DNA from: Mesaphorura yosii | Lineage: Eukaryota; Arthropoda; Collembola; Poduromorpha; Tullbergiidae | Direction of reading: 5' to 3' | Length of the DNA stretch: 64,000 bases | Assembly (NCBI GenBank): GCA_009869945.1 | Contig: WIXG01000011.1 | Location: forward strand, 310,001 to 374,000 | Shown here: one piece after another, positions 28,202-41,903 of the stretch | Layout of the letters: every line of letters starts with the position of its first letter | Position numbering within the stretch: position 1 is the first letter of the stretch | Made by a program: the position numbers and the translations under genes | Notes under the pieces: model-generated | The model's database searches: none | Told to the model about the DNA's origin: nothing | Seen by the model: only the letters and a program-made list of their open reading frames with translations

Positions 28202-28860
28202 TTATCTGTTGTTGAATCCAAAGTTTTCTGGACCGTCCTGGATGCGGCTAGCCACCATCATATCTCTGGGCATGATCGTGACGCGCTTTGCATGTATGCA
28301 GAGTAAGTTTGTGTTTTCAAACGTATTAACCAGATATGTTTCAGCCGCTTCCTGTGAAAAGTGAGTGTGACCAGAAGTGAGTTCGTGGAGGATTGCGATC
28401 GACTTCGACTCAGTAAGTGTTCGAAAACACTAATACAGTCTAGCTAGACCAGTCTAGAAGAAAATTACCTGCAGTGCCGCCATTGCATTGGCTTGGAATC
28501 TAAAATCAGTTACGGCCAGATCATGAGTGACTTCCCTCACTAAGCGCTGAAAACTCAGTGCCGGGATAAGTAATTCTGCGCCTTTTTGATATTTGCGTAT
28601 TTCACGTAATGCGTTAAGGTCCTGCCTCCTCCTGAATGAGCAAAACGTTTAGTCATCAATAATTTTAATGCGAAAGTACACACCCGATTTCCAGATTAGA
28701 GTTATTTTAGCATTTACCGCGGACGTCGTGCCTTGCGAGGTTTTGGCAAACTTTTCTTAAACGCTTCGGTTTTCCGGGCAAGAGCTATTTCCAATTTCTT
28801 GCTCAACGGCATGGGCCTCTGGCTTGTTGGGGTTGGGGGACTGGTTACTTTATGCCGCAT
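28202..28860 (-). CDS. Centromeric histone H3 variant (CENP-A / CenH3)
   Basis: Three short exons, 28860-28718, 28631-28469 and 28351-28202, give 151 residues. Introns are 86 and 117 bases with GT..AG ends. The product should replace H3 in centromeric nucleosomes and found the kinetochore. Residues 1-50 are a short basic tail with no canonical H3 ARTKQTARKS tail. From residue 55 the histone fold is clear: [16 protein letters not shown] (alpha-N), FQRLVREV (alpha-1), [20 protein letters not shown] (alpha-2) and [12 protein letters not shown] (loop 2/alpha-3). Loop 1 reads [11 protein letters not shown], one residue longer than H3 (QDFKTDLRFQ); the longer loop, unusual tail and extended C-terminus (after RIQD, ending NNR) are CENP-A hallmarks. 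The ATG is supported by an in-frame TAA 17 codons upstream. A GTAAGT donor at 28983 and an acceptor ending 28887 suggest a 5' UTR intron. A divergent non-centromeric H3 variant is the alternative. Confidence 0.9.
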
Positions 28861-31800
28861 TGTTGGATGAAAGTGCTTGTTATATGCTAAAATGAAGGCA
28901 ATCTTCCATTAACTCTACTAATCGACTTCAACTTTAGCATGGATGGTATTTATCTGAACTTTTGCAGATGAATGGTAACTTACCCAAATTTACTGTTACT
29001 GTCAAATTTTGCCCAGGTCAAAACTCAGCCCAACGTACCTATCACCTTTGTCACCACGCCGGTACGATCCGAAAATAATCCAGAGGAAACCACAAGAGAA
29101 TGAGAGTACGTTTAACTACAAAACGACTATGTACAGAGGATCACAATCAAGTAAAATAATCTCGTTAGTTAATTTAATCAGTGGTGAGTCACACAAAGTC
29201 ATAATTTATCCGGGAAGCCCAACGCGTAGCACTACACAAAAGGATCACAATTCAAGGGATGCAAGCACGGGCGTGAACGCACCTGTATTTTGAGTATTCG
29301 AGTTCAAGCTCACGCGGCAAGTTGTGTTCGGCTGCTTTGGCGTCAATTGACATGTGAAATTCTCATGAGAAACGAATTCACTTGAAGTTTTGCGCGTCAT
29401 ATCAAGTCGTGGTGGTACGATTTGATACCACGATTTGAAGTAAGACATTATTACCAAGAACGGCGAAATGGAGTAAGGACCTCATTTCGCCTGGTATCAA
29501 GTTCCAACGTTCAAAAGTTTACTCCATTCATTCCAAGCTTCAGCTTTGGCATGGCATTGGAACGATAGGAGCTAAAGTAACTCTAAGTTCTCATAATGGA
29601 AGCTCTGAAGAGAACCTCGCGTCTCGCCTGTGAGGTTGTGGCTGCGGCTCTCAGTCTTCCATCTTCGCGACTCGTGACTTTCTCCGAGTCTGCGGAGTTT
29701 AGTTCCAAATTATATTGGTGTATATTTTATTGAAGAAGAGGTTATTAGCTAAAAGGATCTCATATACCAGACCAGGAGGCGAGACGATGCAGTGGAAGTA
29801 GAAGCCAGAGAGCAAGAGCAAAAACCAAGAAGATGAAGGAAGACGAAGTGTATGCGCCGTACTCTGGAAGATGTGTTCGGTGCTCCCGAGAGTGTCATCT
29901 CGTCTGGCAGACTGCACGACACCGCGCCATCCCATTTCACGATTTCATCGCCCATCGCCGTCCTCATTCGCTAACCTCATCATATCCAATCTCAAGGCTG
30001 CAAACTTTCACAATAAACGGGATTATAAATGGAACTTTTATTTTATTGGCCAATTTCGGGTTTCTAAATGCGGGCAAGTCATTTATAACCACCCAGTCGC
30101 GACCGGCGGCCTCGCTTGCAGTGGGCTTGTGTGCATGCAAATGATGGCGATGGCGAGCTTCATCTTGCCACTGCCATTGCTTTTGCTTGTGAACATGGTT
30201 TGAATTTTTATGCTCCATTTTAGCATAATCTTGTCCAAATGATGCCAAAACTCCGTCATTTGCACTGCCATCCATGCTTTTATGGTCGCAAGAGGTGCAG
30301 TTAGCAAATATCTTCTTTAGACCTCAATTGGAGGCTACTTTCTCCGTAATGGCGCAGTTTATGACGCTCAAGCACAAACTTTCCGCAGTGAGACGCAAAA
30401 CGAAGTTTGCATTGTGCGCGACGACGATGATTAAGTCTGTAAAAAAGCCTCATGAGCGGACAGCGACACAAGATCATGATTCGAGAATGGCGGTGCGAGA
30501 AGTGTATTGATTCAATGATCGAGTGCAGCCACAGTGCATGAAATATTATAAAAGTTGGAATTAAATTGTTCCATTGTTCTGGCTCAGCGTGAAGCTAATC
30601 AAGTAGCTTGTCAATAATAAAAATATTATCCAATAACAGTGCGATCACGCATCATGCTGAAAGTTTACAATTTGATTAAAGCTACCCAGTTAACCCCGTT
30701 AACCTTTCCTTTATGTAAAACAATACCCAGCGCTCATGCTCGATTCTCAGTGCAAGCGAGAAGATAACATGCTTCATTTCACTGCACAGTCGCATCGCAG
30801 TCACCACACAAGATTTTGTCCAATGCAGTTGTCCTAAATTGGAGTCGTCATAAAGCAACCTGTCGAATTTTATCATCATCAACATTCCTTCGAATTCCTT
30901 AAATGCTTCTCAGCCAAGCTGCTCGCTTCGCTTCCTTCAAACTACACCCTGTGATGGAATGAACTGATTTCCTCCTCCCAAGCATCACCCTCACATCACG
31001 ATCACCCATTTGCTGCTTACCATTTTGATAGCTTGCCCTTCGCGTGCGTGTGTTTGATGAAATCAGAAATCTGAACAACATCAAAATAACTCCTAACTGA
31101 AGATAATGATTTCAACTATCAAAGAAGGCGAAGACGGAAAGACTCGGTCCTAATATGGGTATTTAAAGAATTCTGACGAAATCTCATAAATGCGTCGGAA
31201 TTTTGACTTGGGTCCACGTTCCATTCCAGGTTCGTCAAATCAAAATATGTGGTCAACAGTCCACTCGACACGCAACGCAACGAGCATGTCAGTCAGTCAC
31301 GTTTGAATGTGGCCGATTTGTCTTGTCATTTCAGATTCCCGATTCTGTCTTCCCCGTCATGTCATCTTAGTGCATGAGGCTGAAACATGATACAGAATAA
31401 TTGGAGTAGAAACATAAATATTTTGTTCAATTTTGAGCAGAGCATCAGCACACATTCATAGGCTCGCCCCGCTCAAGATTTCTCGTTTTCCTCTTCAAAA
31501 AATTCTCTCAGTCCTAAGTTCCATCAGTGCTTGTAGTTCGAGTTGCGAACAAAGCTCATAGTTTTATTGCGATGTGATAGTGAGGATGACGAATGTCCAA
31601 CTGCTGACATGAAATTGATAAATAGTAGGTGGGCTGGAATTTGGGAACCTTGTAATGGTTGTTTCAAGCAGGTCAGAGTGCCCTGTAACTAGGCCGAACC
31701 AAGATTTCACGTAATAACATGCTTGCACAGCTGATGCTATAAATGCATTTCATGTGCAAAACTGAAAACAGTTTATGGCGTTCTGTTTTACTTCAACAGA

Positions 31801-32417
31801 AGCGGCACGTTACATCAAATTAATGCGTGCAGAAGTAGATTAAATGCTAATGCTGGACGGGACTGGCAGATGCTTCTTAACTTTAATCGAGCCACTGCTG
31901 CTCAATCGTTTATGTAAAATTATTTAATGATCTCTTAATGGAACCTGTCAACACGCTGAGTAAGTGATCTCGCTTTCTCTTTCATGCCGCTGCCGCGGCT
32001 GCGCTTCAGCTGTTTTGTGGCCCGGCCTGGTTTTGTTTTTGGACTGCTGGAGCTTGAATTGAAAACAAATTATCTGCCATGCATGCTTTTAATGGCTCTA
32101 GTATCGCACATTCTTCAGTTCAGCATAGCAATCGCCTCTCACCATCCACACAAGTCAATTATTCTGCCAATTTGCCAGCTGTTGATAATCTTCCGCTTAA
32201 TTGGCGAACCAAGAAATCTTGAACCAATGAACCAACTTAATTTATTAACCCAACCGAAGCTGGTGAAGCAAAAGAGAGACAAGGAGAATAAATGGTTCAT
32301 ATCTCTCATTAGCGGAGTGATGCTTCAGTGCTCGTGTTCATTATCACGAAATCATCTGCACATGCACTAGTAATTAATATCTCAAGCCAAGTGAAGTCCA
32401 ACCCGACTGACATTGCA

Positions 32418-32603
32418 ATGAAGTGCAGAAAATTGCGTCTTTTCAACGTCTTCATCATTATATGCTCATTAAGCTCCGCCGTCGCCTTCACCATCACGAA
32501 CGAACAGGGACGAACACACGTGAATAACGATCTTCAGGAGGCTTCTAGCAAACAGCATAACCCACGCCAAACCAACAATCATTTAACGCAGACGACAGTA
32601 TAA
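32418..32603 (+). CDS. Possible small secreted peptide (61 residues), uncertain
   Basis: From the ATG at 32418 the frame encodes 61 residues. It opens with a basic stretch (KCRKLR) and a hydrophobic core (LFNVFIIICSLSSAVA), resembling a signal peptide with a plausible cut after AVA. The remaining residues, about 38, are polar (N, Q, T, H rich) and lack cysteines or clear dibasic sites, so it is neither a typical defence peptide nor a typical neuropeptide precursor. No splice context or neighbouring gene supports it. It could be chance. Confidence 0.2.
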   Translation: MKCRKLRLFNVFIIICSLSSAVAFTITNEQGRTHVNNDLQEASSKQHNPRQTNNHLTQTTV

Positions 32604-35600
32604 ATCGTTTTTTAAAAAGTCGATTCTGAATTCTGTTTGGTCATGCAATCTTGCAATTAGTGTCCACTTGCGACTGAGATAAGTTGAGGCTCGTACAATT
32701 TGTGGTGCTTTATATTTTGGCTGTGCAAACTTTTGGTATTGCGTCTTTAGGCAATTAGTGCTGGTTCGGATGTTAATTAATTTTATTGCAGAATTCTAGT
32801 GTTTAGTACAGGGTTGTCTGCCCAGCCCAAAGACGACACTGGCGAGGAGACTTTCGCTCTGCACTTGCACTGTCAATAATCACTCACTCCCGAGTCAAAC
32901 GCTGAACGCTCAAAGTTGCTGTTGCTGCACAGAGGACAACAATCTTGACAGCACGTACAAAAATGATAATAAATTATTCATCATCATCATAATCATCCGC
33001 TTTCAAAATGTTTTATTGTTGCCTGTTGTCGTGTAGCTGTTGCTGTTTTAGTGGTTGTAATGTATCATGTAATGAATTTGTAATTATCGAGATCTTTTGG
33101 TAATGGATACGTTATTAAGTTGGTCGTCGCACGGCACGGCACACGTGTTTCGTCTTAACAATTACAACAATGGACCTCATCCATCATACTTGTCTTGTCT
33201 TGAGTCTTGGCGATTATAATCAGATACGCGTATGCGTATAGCACAAAGTCGTGGTCGTGGGATTCCTCGCCTGGACTCATGCATGCATATTGTTTTTATT
33301 ATTCAAATAACATCATAAGATTCCTGGTTTGGTTCCTGACACCGTAGACAGAATGTCCACAGTTTGGCTTTACGCCATGATAAATTGCTTTCTTCTTCTT
33401 GACTCGCGTACTTTGCATCGCGTCGTTTTACATCCAAATGGTCGTAATTTCTGTATACATACAGAAATGCTAGTGAGTTAGTGCATCAAAACATTTACAA
33501 TGTGGACAATACAACTTAATTATAACTAGATTAAATTGTAACAATAAAAATCCGCCCCTCGTTTTTGCTTTATGAATCGGCACTTAATTAAATGGGGAGC
33601 GTGCCATGCTGTTTTGCGTGCGCTGTGTGCCATCGTACCGCACCGAAATTGGAAACTTATAGCTCTGGGATTTGCAGATTTGGTACTTGGCACTATGCAA
33701 CCGGGCCTCTCGGTTTGTCCCACACAACGCTGCTGTATGGTACCAGCAGCATGGAAATGCTCGACCCTCAAACCAAAAACCAAACCAAAGCCAAGTCCCC
33801 AATCCATTTAGCCAATTCCCTTGTCATTGTTCTCTTATTAACCTTTTAAACAGCATGAAATAACTCACAAGCCACAAGTTGTACACAAAGTGCCACAGCT
33901 ACAACAATGACCATGTCGAATCCGAATTCTCCAAGGCATGATGCCGTGTTGTGTTGCGTACCCGTGTTCCTGTCCCTCCAGTATTCGTCCAGAGCAGCAG
34001 AGGCTTGAGACTTGAGACAACCGTCGAGAGTCAAGCATCGAGTCATAAAACGAATTAACCATCCTCAACATTGCCCAGGCTAGGCCAGGCCGGTCTGGCC
34101 TGGTGATGAAGATGATGTATCATCGTCCCGAGCAAACAAACGAAGCATGATGCTCGTACTTGGCTGTGGATTGTGGTAATTGATGATGATAATGTGTCAA
34201 GATAAACAAACATTATTCTCCAGCGTTCTTAAATACCTGTTGTCCATTATGAAGTACAGCGTGAATGGTGAATTCCTACGAATCATTTAGGGAAAACAAT
34301 TATTTTCGTAGAAAGTCAACCACCGTAAGGAGATGATGATGGATTCAATCCCTAATGTCTTAAACGAAGAGGCTGGAACTGACGAGGGGAATGTGAGCTC
34401 CGGGAATTCTCCTCATTCATCTTGCGCAGTCACAGCATTTTTACTCTGTGGTATCTGAAAAGCGAATCAGAAATCTCAAATCAAAATTCTGTGATCAAAA
34501 TATAAGACTGATTGCCAAATTCAGATCGATTTAAAAGAAATGGGGCTCGTGGGTACAATTTTAGGATACGACTGGTTTTGGTCTCTGCCGCAGCCGCAAT
34601 AGTATTATGTCCAATGATATTCGACAACTATTTGAATTAGATTAAGCAGTATTTGAGCCATTTCCTTCCGGAACAGTGATTTTCCATTTATTCCGCATGG
34701 AGCAGTTGGTGAAGCGGAAGGCGGAAATGATTCAGTCCAATTCTGCCAACCCTCGCAATAAAATTGTAGTTGCAAACCTTTTGTGCACATTTACTCTACA
34801 TTTGCAATGAATGGACGAACTTCCTAGCAAATAACACCATTTGAAGTTGTAGGTTCTTATGATCATCGCTCACGGAATGAGTTCTGACAAATTGACTGGT
34901 CACAGCATCAGGCATCACAGGCAAGTGTTCTGGACACGTAAAACGAATTTATGAATAAATGATGATTGAGTAACCACTTGAACAAATTGTAATTCCTTTC
35001 TCGGGCTCAAGACGAGTGTAAACTGGTTCCTTTAGCCTGCACGGTATCTTAAATCGTTAAATAATGTAAATATTACAATTTACAATGTCTCTCGGTGTAT
35101 TTTAGTCACAGCAGGGCATCATCATTCCGTGTTTCTTGACTTGACTCGAAGTAACAACTTTTTAATAACGCAATTATTTTTCGTAAATCATAAAACAAAC
35201 AGCAAACTGTGGCTCGAGGTAACACTTCAGTCAGGCTCGACTGAAGCAGTCATGCTGAGCGCATCACAGGTTGAACGTGATACCGACTAGAATGAAGATG
35301 TTAACTCGGAATTCAGAATTGATTAAGAAGTCCACCATCCATTTTACCACTACGCAGGCACAATTCGTTCTGCAATTACAGCTTGACTGAAACGAAGACG
35401 AAATATCCATTTCGGTTGATTCTGATTCGTATTTAGATCCGTCTACCAAATGTAGTATGGTGCCATTACAATTACTGTAAGTGAGACTTCTTCACCTCCA
35501 TTTTTTGGAAAAACGATTATGGTAACACCGTAGGGGTCTTGAACGCTTGATGGAGATTCATCATCTTAAATCCTTTAGCATTTGTTTTGACACGTACTTC

Positions 35601-38600
35601 TTTGACTTTCGTTTGGCTTGGCGTGGCCTCGTCCAAGTCCAAATCTTAACAAGGAGCAATAATTTATCATCAAGCAGAAATCATAATCCATATAATTTAT
35701 TTGGTAGATTATTACCTGCAGCGGTGAGCATGTGTTGTGAATTATGATGAAACTGATGAGATGAAACGGCACATTTTGAAGACGAGCAGCAGCGTCCCAA
35801 ATTGTTACATCAGAACGGAGGCGGAAACAACCGAAAAACTTGAAACTTGATAGATCATATCGCAGTAATCGCAAGGCTGTAATCACTTTTTAAACTGATC
35901 TTCAATAAGAAGGTCAGGTCAATTTCAATCAATTGAGTAGAGCTCAGCATTGATTTGATTCTATGACGGGCATGCATGGGTTAAAAAACGGCAGATCTTG
36001 ATATGAATCAAGAAGACGATACGAAGATTTGTTGAAACATTGAAATGCGAGGTCACACCAAACTTGAAGCGAAGCAGGCACTCGATTCGGACAGAAGCCG
36101 AAGATCCATATCTGGACAGGCATGGACTGCATTGTAGCATTCTCTAGTCACTTTGTTTTGATTTAAGTCATAATATTTGTGATTCCGTCGAATTCTGAAG
36201 GAAATGCACGCTTTGTATTGTTGTAATCCAATTATTGCTGCGGCGTGGCTTACAAGCTTAGAATAACAATCAATTCAGTAGCCTTCTTGTATCATGTTTG
36301 AATGTAAGCTGGACTGAAACTGGAATTGGAATTATGATTCATGTATGTAAGCTGAGATTCCGTTTCCTTTTCAGAATATGTGTCAAGATAGTGAAAGACT
36401 TGTAGTCAGGTTGGTTCCAGCGAAGTTTGTTAAATGCGAAAGAATGACTTGGTCTTGGGTGACTTGATGCATGATTGGCAGTTGATAAATTGGATTGGTA
36501 TTTATGGTTCACTTATTAACCAAACCATGATCGTGATCCGACGGCAGCACCAGCACAGGCAAGGGATACAATCAATCGGATGAACAATCAGCATTGCGCA
36601 TACACTACACAGTAGCCAAGCGAGACAACCATGCGCGAGAGCGAGTACAAACGCAGCTGGATTCAGTGCATAGCGCAGCGCACGAAACCCTAAACACAGA
36701 AGCTCGAAACAATTTCAATTCCATTTAATAATGGTTCGTAATAGATCGTCATTTACCATTTAGCATCGTCAGTTGATTCTTGACGGCAGCGCGCGGCCGT
36801 AATTGTTCATTCGATTCGTGATCGTGATTCAAAATGGCTCGAGCGGCAAGTTCGCCTGGTTGACAGATACTTTGTCAAATGACGACTTGAACTTCCCTTC
36901 CTGCGTCGTCGTCATGCCCAGTCATTGTTTCTGGCCTTGACTTGACTCTTGGCATTCGGTGCACGACAAAAAATGATGCCAATATAAATGACAGGATGAG
37001 TTCATATTGACACTTTAGATATACAAAACCATCGTGCAGCGCAGTACGTACGTGAGATTGTAGCAGATAAATGACGACACTGAACACTAAACTCATCATC
37101 ATCATTACTCACCAAAATTAAATTCGTCTAAAATCATTCACATTGCAGTCTTGTAGTTTACGTGGACGTGCAACGAGAAGTTGTTGGACTGGGCACAGGG
37201 CACATGTCGTGACCGCCTTGAGCTTGGAATAAATGATAAGCTTCGTCAAGCAAGGCGGGATGAAGTCTATGCCATAAACATGAACTAGGCAGGCTTTCTG
37301 CTTGCTTTCTTCGTCTTCCATCAACATCAAACGAAAGGGTTTCTGTTTATTTTCATATCTCGCAAGCTGAGAACGATTCAAATCGATTTTTCAATGTGCC
37401 GGTTGCCAATCGTAAAAGGAGCCGCTGTCGCTATTGAGCTTTATGCTCAGAACCACTTAGCTGTTAATTACTATGCGCTTACGAATGATTTTGTCCAGAG
37501 ACTCACAAACGCAGACGCAGATGCGGTCGCATAAACCATAAAGCGGCTCGACAGAGTCCTTCCATTTCCATTAATTACGTTAACTACGTGCTTGTACTGC
37601 TGCTACTTCAAAAGACAATCTGCTTTTGCCATGGATGCGTGCGAGAGATTCTGTGACTCCAGCCTGCGTTCACGGTGAAAATGTTCAATAAACTGTATCA
37701 AATGAATTACTTAATAGGTCCTCACATTCACGTCGCATTCCTTGGCTTCGACTGCATTCTTTCACGACCGAGATCTTGAGCATGAATCTAATCTTCGTCC
37801 CTAATCAAAAGGGTACTGCGGAAGGTAAGCCAGAAAATGAAAACAATAATAAACCTCAATAATATATTATCATTTAACCTAAACTTCTTCCCCTTCTTAG
37901 CCTCTGCCTTGCCTACTAGCTGGTATATCGTATTCTTGGCATCATTATTTTATCTTTGCGTGTTTTGCTTTGCCTGCCTGCTCGCAAGTCAACTGGATTC
38001 AAAGTCATAAATTCAATTCAATTTGGGTTTACAGTACACATAAGCGTTGAAACCACGTCCATTTTTATGACAGTTGTTCATTTCTCTTTCACAGTTGGAA
38101 ACCTAATATGGTGACATTAATTGGGGACATTTGTGAGTTTAGAGAATGCGTGAAGGCAGCCCAGCTGAGATCGAACACAGATTCTGAGAAGAAAAGGTTA
38201 CATAACAATATACAGATCATCATCAGTGAGCAGGACGCAGTCGCAGTCGTCGTCGTGTTTTATTGAATGGATTCACGCACACACGGAGGGAAAGAGTTAC
38301 TTCTTGTCATGTGAACTGTGCTGCGGAAGATCGCATCTTCCTCATTATTTGCACCACAAATTTCATGATCGTGTTTCTTCTTCGTTCGTATCGTGGATTC
38401 AGCCTCAGCCTCTATTTTTATTTGGAATTTTTGAGAGAAGCACAATTACTATTGCGTGGTGGTTGTTGAGCATACAAGCTCATGAATCATGTTCGCCTGA
38501 TGTTCGTTCATTTTAACCCACTCATCAATTATCCATTTTATTATCCCCTCCTCCGAGAGATTTCAATCTTGCGCAGGAAAACTAAAACGAAAACGAGATC

Positions 38601-41534
38601 GGTCTGATTAAAAATCATTTTCAGCTCATTATATTTCTGAAACTAAGTTTTATGGGCATGCTTTGTTCGGCTGAGCAGTAATTGATTAAGAATTTACTCG
38701 TAACTTATCGTTAGGCTAATTTAATTAGCTTCTTGAGCCCGGTGAACGCTAATTGTAATTGGACAACTCGATTTCCTCAGTGATAATCAGTACGGGAGCC
38801 TTCTATCCCAGAACTTGGCCAAGTAGAGGTTATAAATGGCATAATAATTATTTCGTAATGGTGCTTATCAGTCAGCAGCGTCATTGCTCCATCACAGTTG
38901 TGTTAACCTTTCCATAAGCGCCCGCGATCTGCTCTGCTCGCTTTTCGTGCGCCGTCTCCATTATAATTAATTGTTGACGTGACATTTAATCCTTAATGGT
39001 GCATATTAAATATGACAGCCGTGACAGTGAAATATTCGATTCGGAATTCATTAAGTTGAAATGCAATGCAATGCAGCATGAACGGCAGCGTAACAGCAGC
39101 CAGTTAACGTCTTAATTAAGTCGTTTTCGTTTGCATTCTGTATGCGAGTCGGGTCGCACGGCACCGTCGGCGTGCGTGGATAAAATGGCTCAATTCTTCA
39201 CAGCAAGCGCCATTGGTGACAATAACGAGAGAGAAAGAGTTTATGGTGAATAAATATTATTAAAATAACCACAGCAGGGGGACGACCATGAACAAGATGT
39301 TTGAGTTTATGTGTCCTGTGTCCTGCCTGCCATCGCGTTCGCGTCCTTTCGTCTTCGTCCTTTGCTTGCTTTACAACAATGCGGCAATGATTATCCATCA
39401 TGTTCAGTGCTAACTCGTACTCGTTTTACGTTAATAAGTATGGTGCAATAAAAATACGCTCTGCACTGCACTGTGCTCAGAGAGAAAAACATAAACGTCA
39501 TTTGTGCCGGTGCCGGTGACGTGGTTTTTATTTTCTCCCTGCTGGATTTCATAAACAACGTTCTTAAATATTACGATATCTTTTTAAGCATCGCGAGTAA
39601 AAATTCTGTACTGCGAAATTACTTCGGGTAACATTATGGCCTGTTTTATGGACCAGCCAAGAAATAATGTCCTGGGCAAAGTCCGCTGCTTTGCTGAAGG
39701 CAATTTTGCATTGTAGACGTGGACGTCTCAATCTCTGGTTCTTCCTGCATTAAGACACTGTAGTAATTTCAATTAGCAAAGTTCAAGATTTTAATCATTA
39801 GCAAATTGTACGTAAAATCTGAAAATTACAATACGAAGCATTTGGCAAACCCGCTTTACCCCGCATGAATTCATTCTTGGTTGCAATAAATTGTGGACGA
39901 CTATGTAAAGCAACACAACAGTGCGAGTTCAATTACAAGATGGATGAGTGCATGTAGGAAAATACCAATTCGCATCAGCAACTGCAAAATGTCCCGTGGT
40001 TGTGGCGTGACACCGGGTTACTGCAATTGAAATGCCAAACTGGCCGGCCATAACAATTACAGCTTAATTTGTTATTGTGCGTATCACGCGGTGTGAGCAG
40101 CCGAAAGTCAGCCTGGCAATGCCCTGTCTACGACTTGCGCAGATGTTGCACGCATACTTGCGGTTGCGGTGCGACTTGCTGACTGTCGTTGTCGCTGTTT
40201 GTCGCTGTTAATAAGCAAGTAATTGTTATTCATTTCACAACTTTTGCGCTATGGCTGCGCTACTAGGTGCTGTGACTGTTGTCTTCCGTCTTGTGCTATT
40301 GCTTTCTTGTAAATTGTAACTTGTGATTTCCAGGCATAGTCTCAACAATCTGATGAAAAACACGACGTCAGAAACTAAAGTGTGGAGGCCGAAATGTCTT
40401 TACTTTACAATTGAGTAAGCCGCTCGAAAGAGACTCGCTGAACTTGGGCTTGAAGGCTGTGATCAATAGAAAATTGGCAATTGTAATTTCTTAATTTACA
40501 CTTGCTTGACAAAGATATGCGTCAAGCTGAATATGATACCAACGGATCAAGTGCAATGAACGAATTCGTCGCTCTTCATCAAATTTACGAGTCTGGCCGG
40601 ACCAGACACTGCGGGAGACGGGAGTCAACCAGACTCCAATCGCTTGTACCTTCCAATAGGTGTGAGTGTCGTAGGGTTACGAATTTACGACATGCATTAG
40701 TTACACGATGGTATCTGTTAACTGAAAACGTAAATACATCGCAAGGCACGACACGACACGGCTTTTCAACCAACTCATAATTTTATTACTATTACACAAA
40801 TCAGCAAATCGCCATTTTGGGTCAGGAACCGTAAATTTTATCCGAATAACCACATTTATAGTAGAATATGTTAATAAATCAGTCCACCTCCAGTACAGGG
40901 TTTGGGAAACTTCGAAATATGGAGCGTTTCTCCCGTTGCGAATTAGCTGAGAAAATCCACGCAATTAATACAGCCCAAACACAAAGCTGACCTGCCATCC
41001 GAAGACGGAAACATACTTTTCTCTACTTCGGGGTAAGAAACTATTAAAATGAGATTGGCAACAGCATTTCATCGAACAATGCTTTAGTTTCAATTCTCAC
41101 ATTGAGGTGGTCACTTTAATCAATCGTGTGACTCGCTGTAAAGGGGAAAATCACGAGAAACAATAGCCAGGGCCGGTTAAGAAGATTATCTCGCAACAAT
41201 TACCGTACAGGATTAAAGATCATCATGATACATTGTCTTTAGATAATTTATACCATCACCATTGCCAGTTGCAGTGCTGGATCAAGACGTGAATTATAAA
41301 AAGTACTCTACAGGGAGTCACGCCATCGGCACGGCGTGGAGTATCATGGTCCATGGTGTTATCATGCCGTGCGGGAAACAACCGAGTACAAATGATCTTT
41401 CACTGCACTGCTGAGTTAGCATGGCTCTCGTGCTCACACCGTTGCTGAAGCTGGAGCTGGGGAACAATGAATCTCAATTTCAGCTCCAGTCTCCAGCACT
41501 GCTTGTTAACTTTTCGAATTGAAACTGTTCTGTT

Positions 41535-41903
41535 ATGATAATTTTATTGTTGTTCTTCAGGCGCACTCTTATTCTTATTATTCATTCATTCATTTCGTTC
41601 ATAATTCGTTCGGTCGAGATTGAATTGCTCGATGCAGGTGGGAAAATACGCTCACACGGGAAGGACCCCTTGACTGACATTGACAGGAGATTGACGAGGA
41701 AAGTCAAGTGGCTGACTGACTACTTGACTTATATTCAGCCGGACGCGGTGCGGCCGCCCGATGATGAATTTTATGTTAAGGATTCAGAATCCTTAAAACG
41801 TGCCATCTACAAGTTACGGTCCAAATCTCCGCTCCAAATTACAGCTCCATCAACCTTCGACGTCCTTCGAGACTCTCCAGCAGCCCAGCAGCGACAAAAC
41901 TAA
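41535..41903 (+). CDS. Unrecognised 122-residue open frame upstream of ems/E5 copy B, uncertain
   Basis: An ATG-initiated frame of 122 residues. The first 27 or so residues are strongly hydrophobic (LLLFF, LILIIHSFISFII). The rest is charged and protein-like, with segments such as DIDRRLTRKVKWLTDYLTYIQP and DDEFYVKDSESLKRAIYKLRSK. I recognise no family. A CAG acceptor-like site lies just after its start, so the charged half might be an internal exon instead. It lies 1.4 kb upstream of, and on the same strand as, the homeobox gene at 43270, so it could also be chance sequence in that gene's upstream region. Confidence 0.25.
   Translation: MIILLLFFRRTLILIIHSFISFIIRSVEIELLDAGGKIRSHGKDPLTDIDRRLTRKVKWLTDYLTYIQPDAVRPPDDEFYVKDSESLKRAIYKLRSKSPLQITAPSTFDVLRDSPAAQQRQN

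Noticed and set aside
29009-29293. 94-codon plus-strand frame divergent from CenH3
   Set aside because: It begins with TTG, its first ATG is about 40 codons in, and its sequence shows no motif; most likely CenH3 promoter or 5' UTR sequence.
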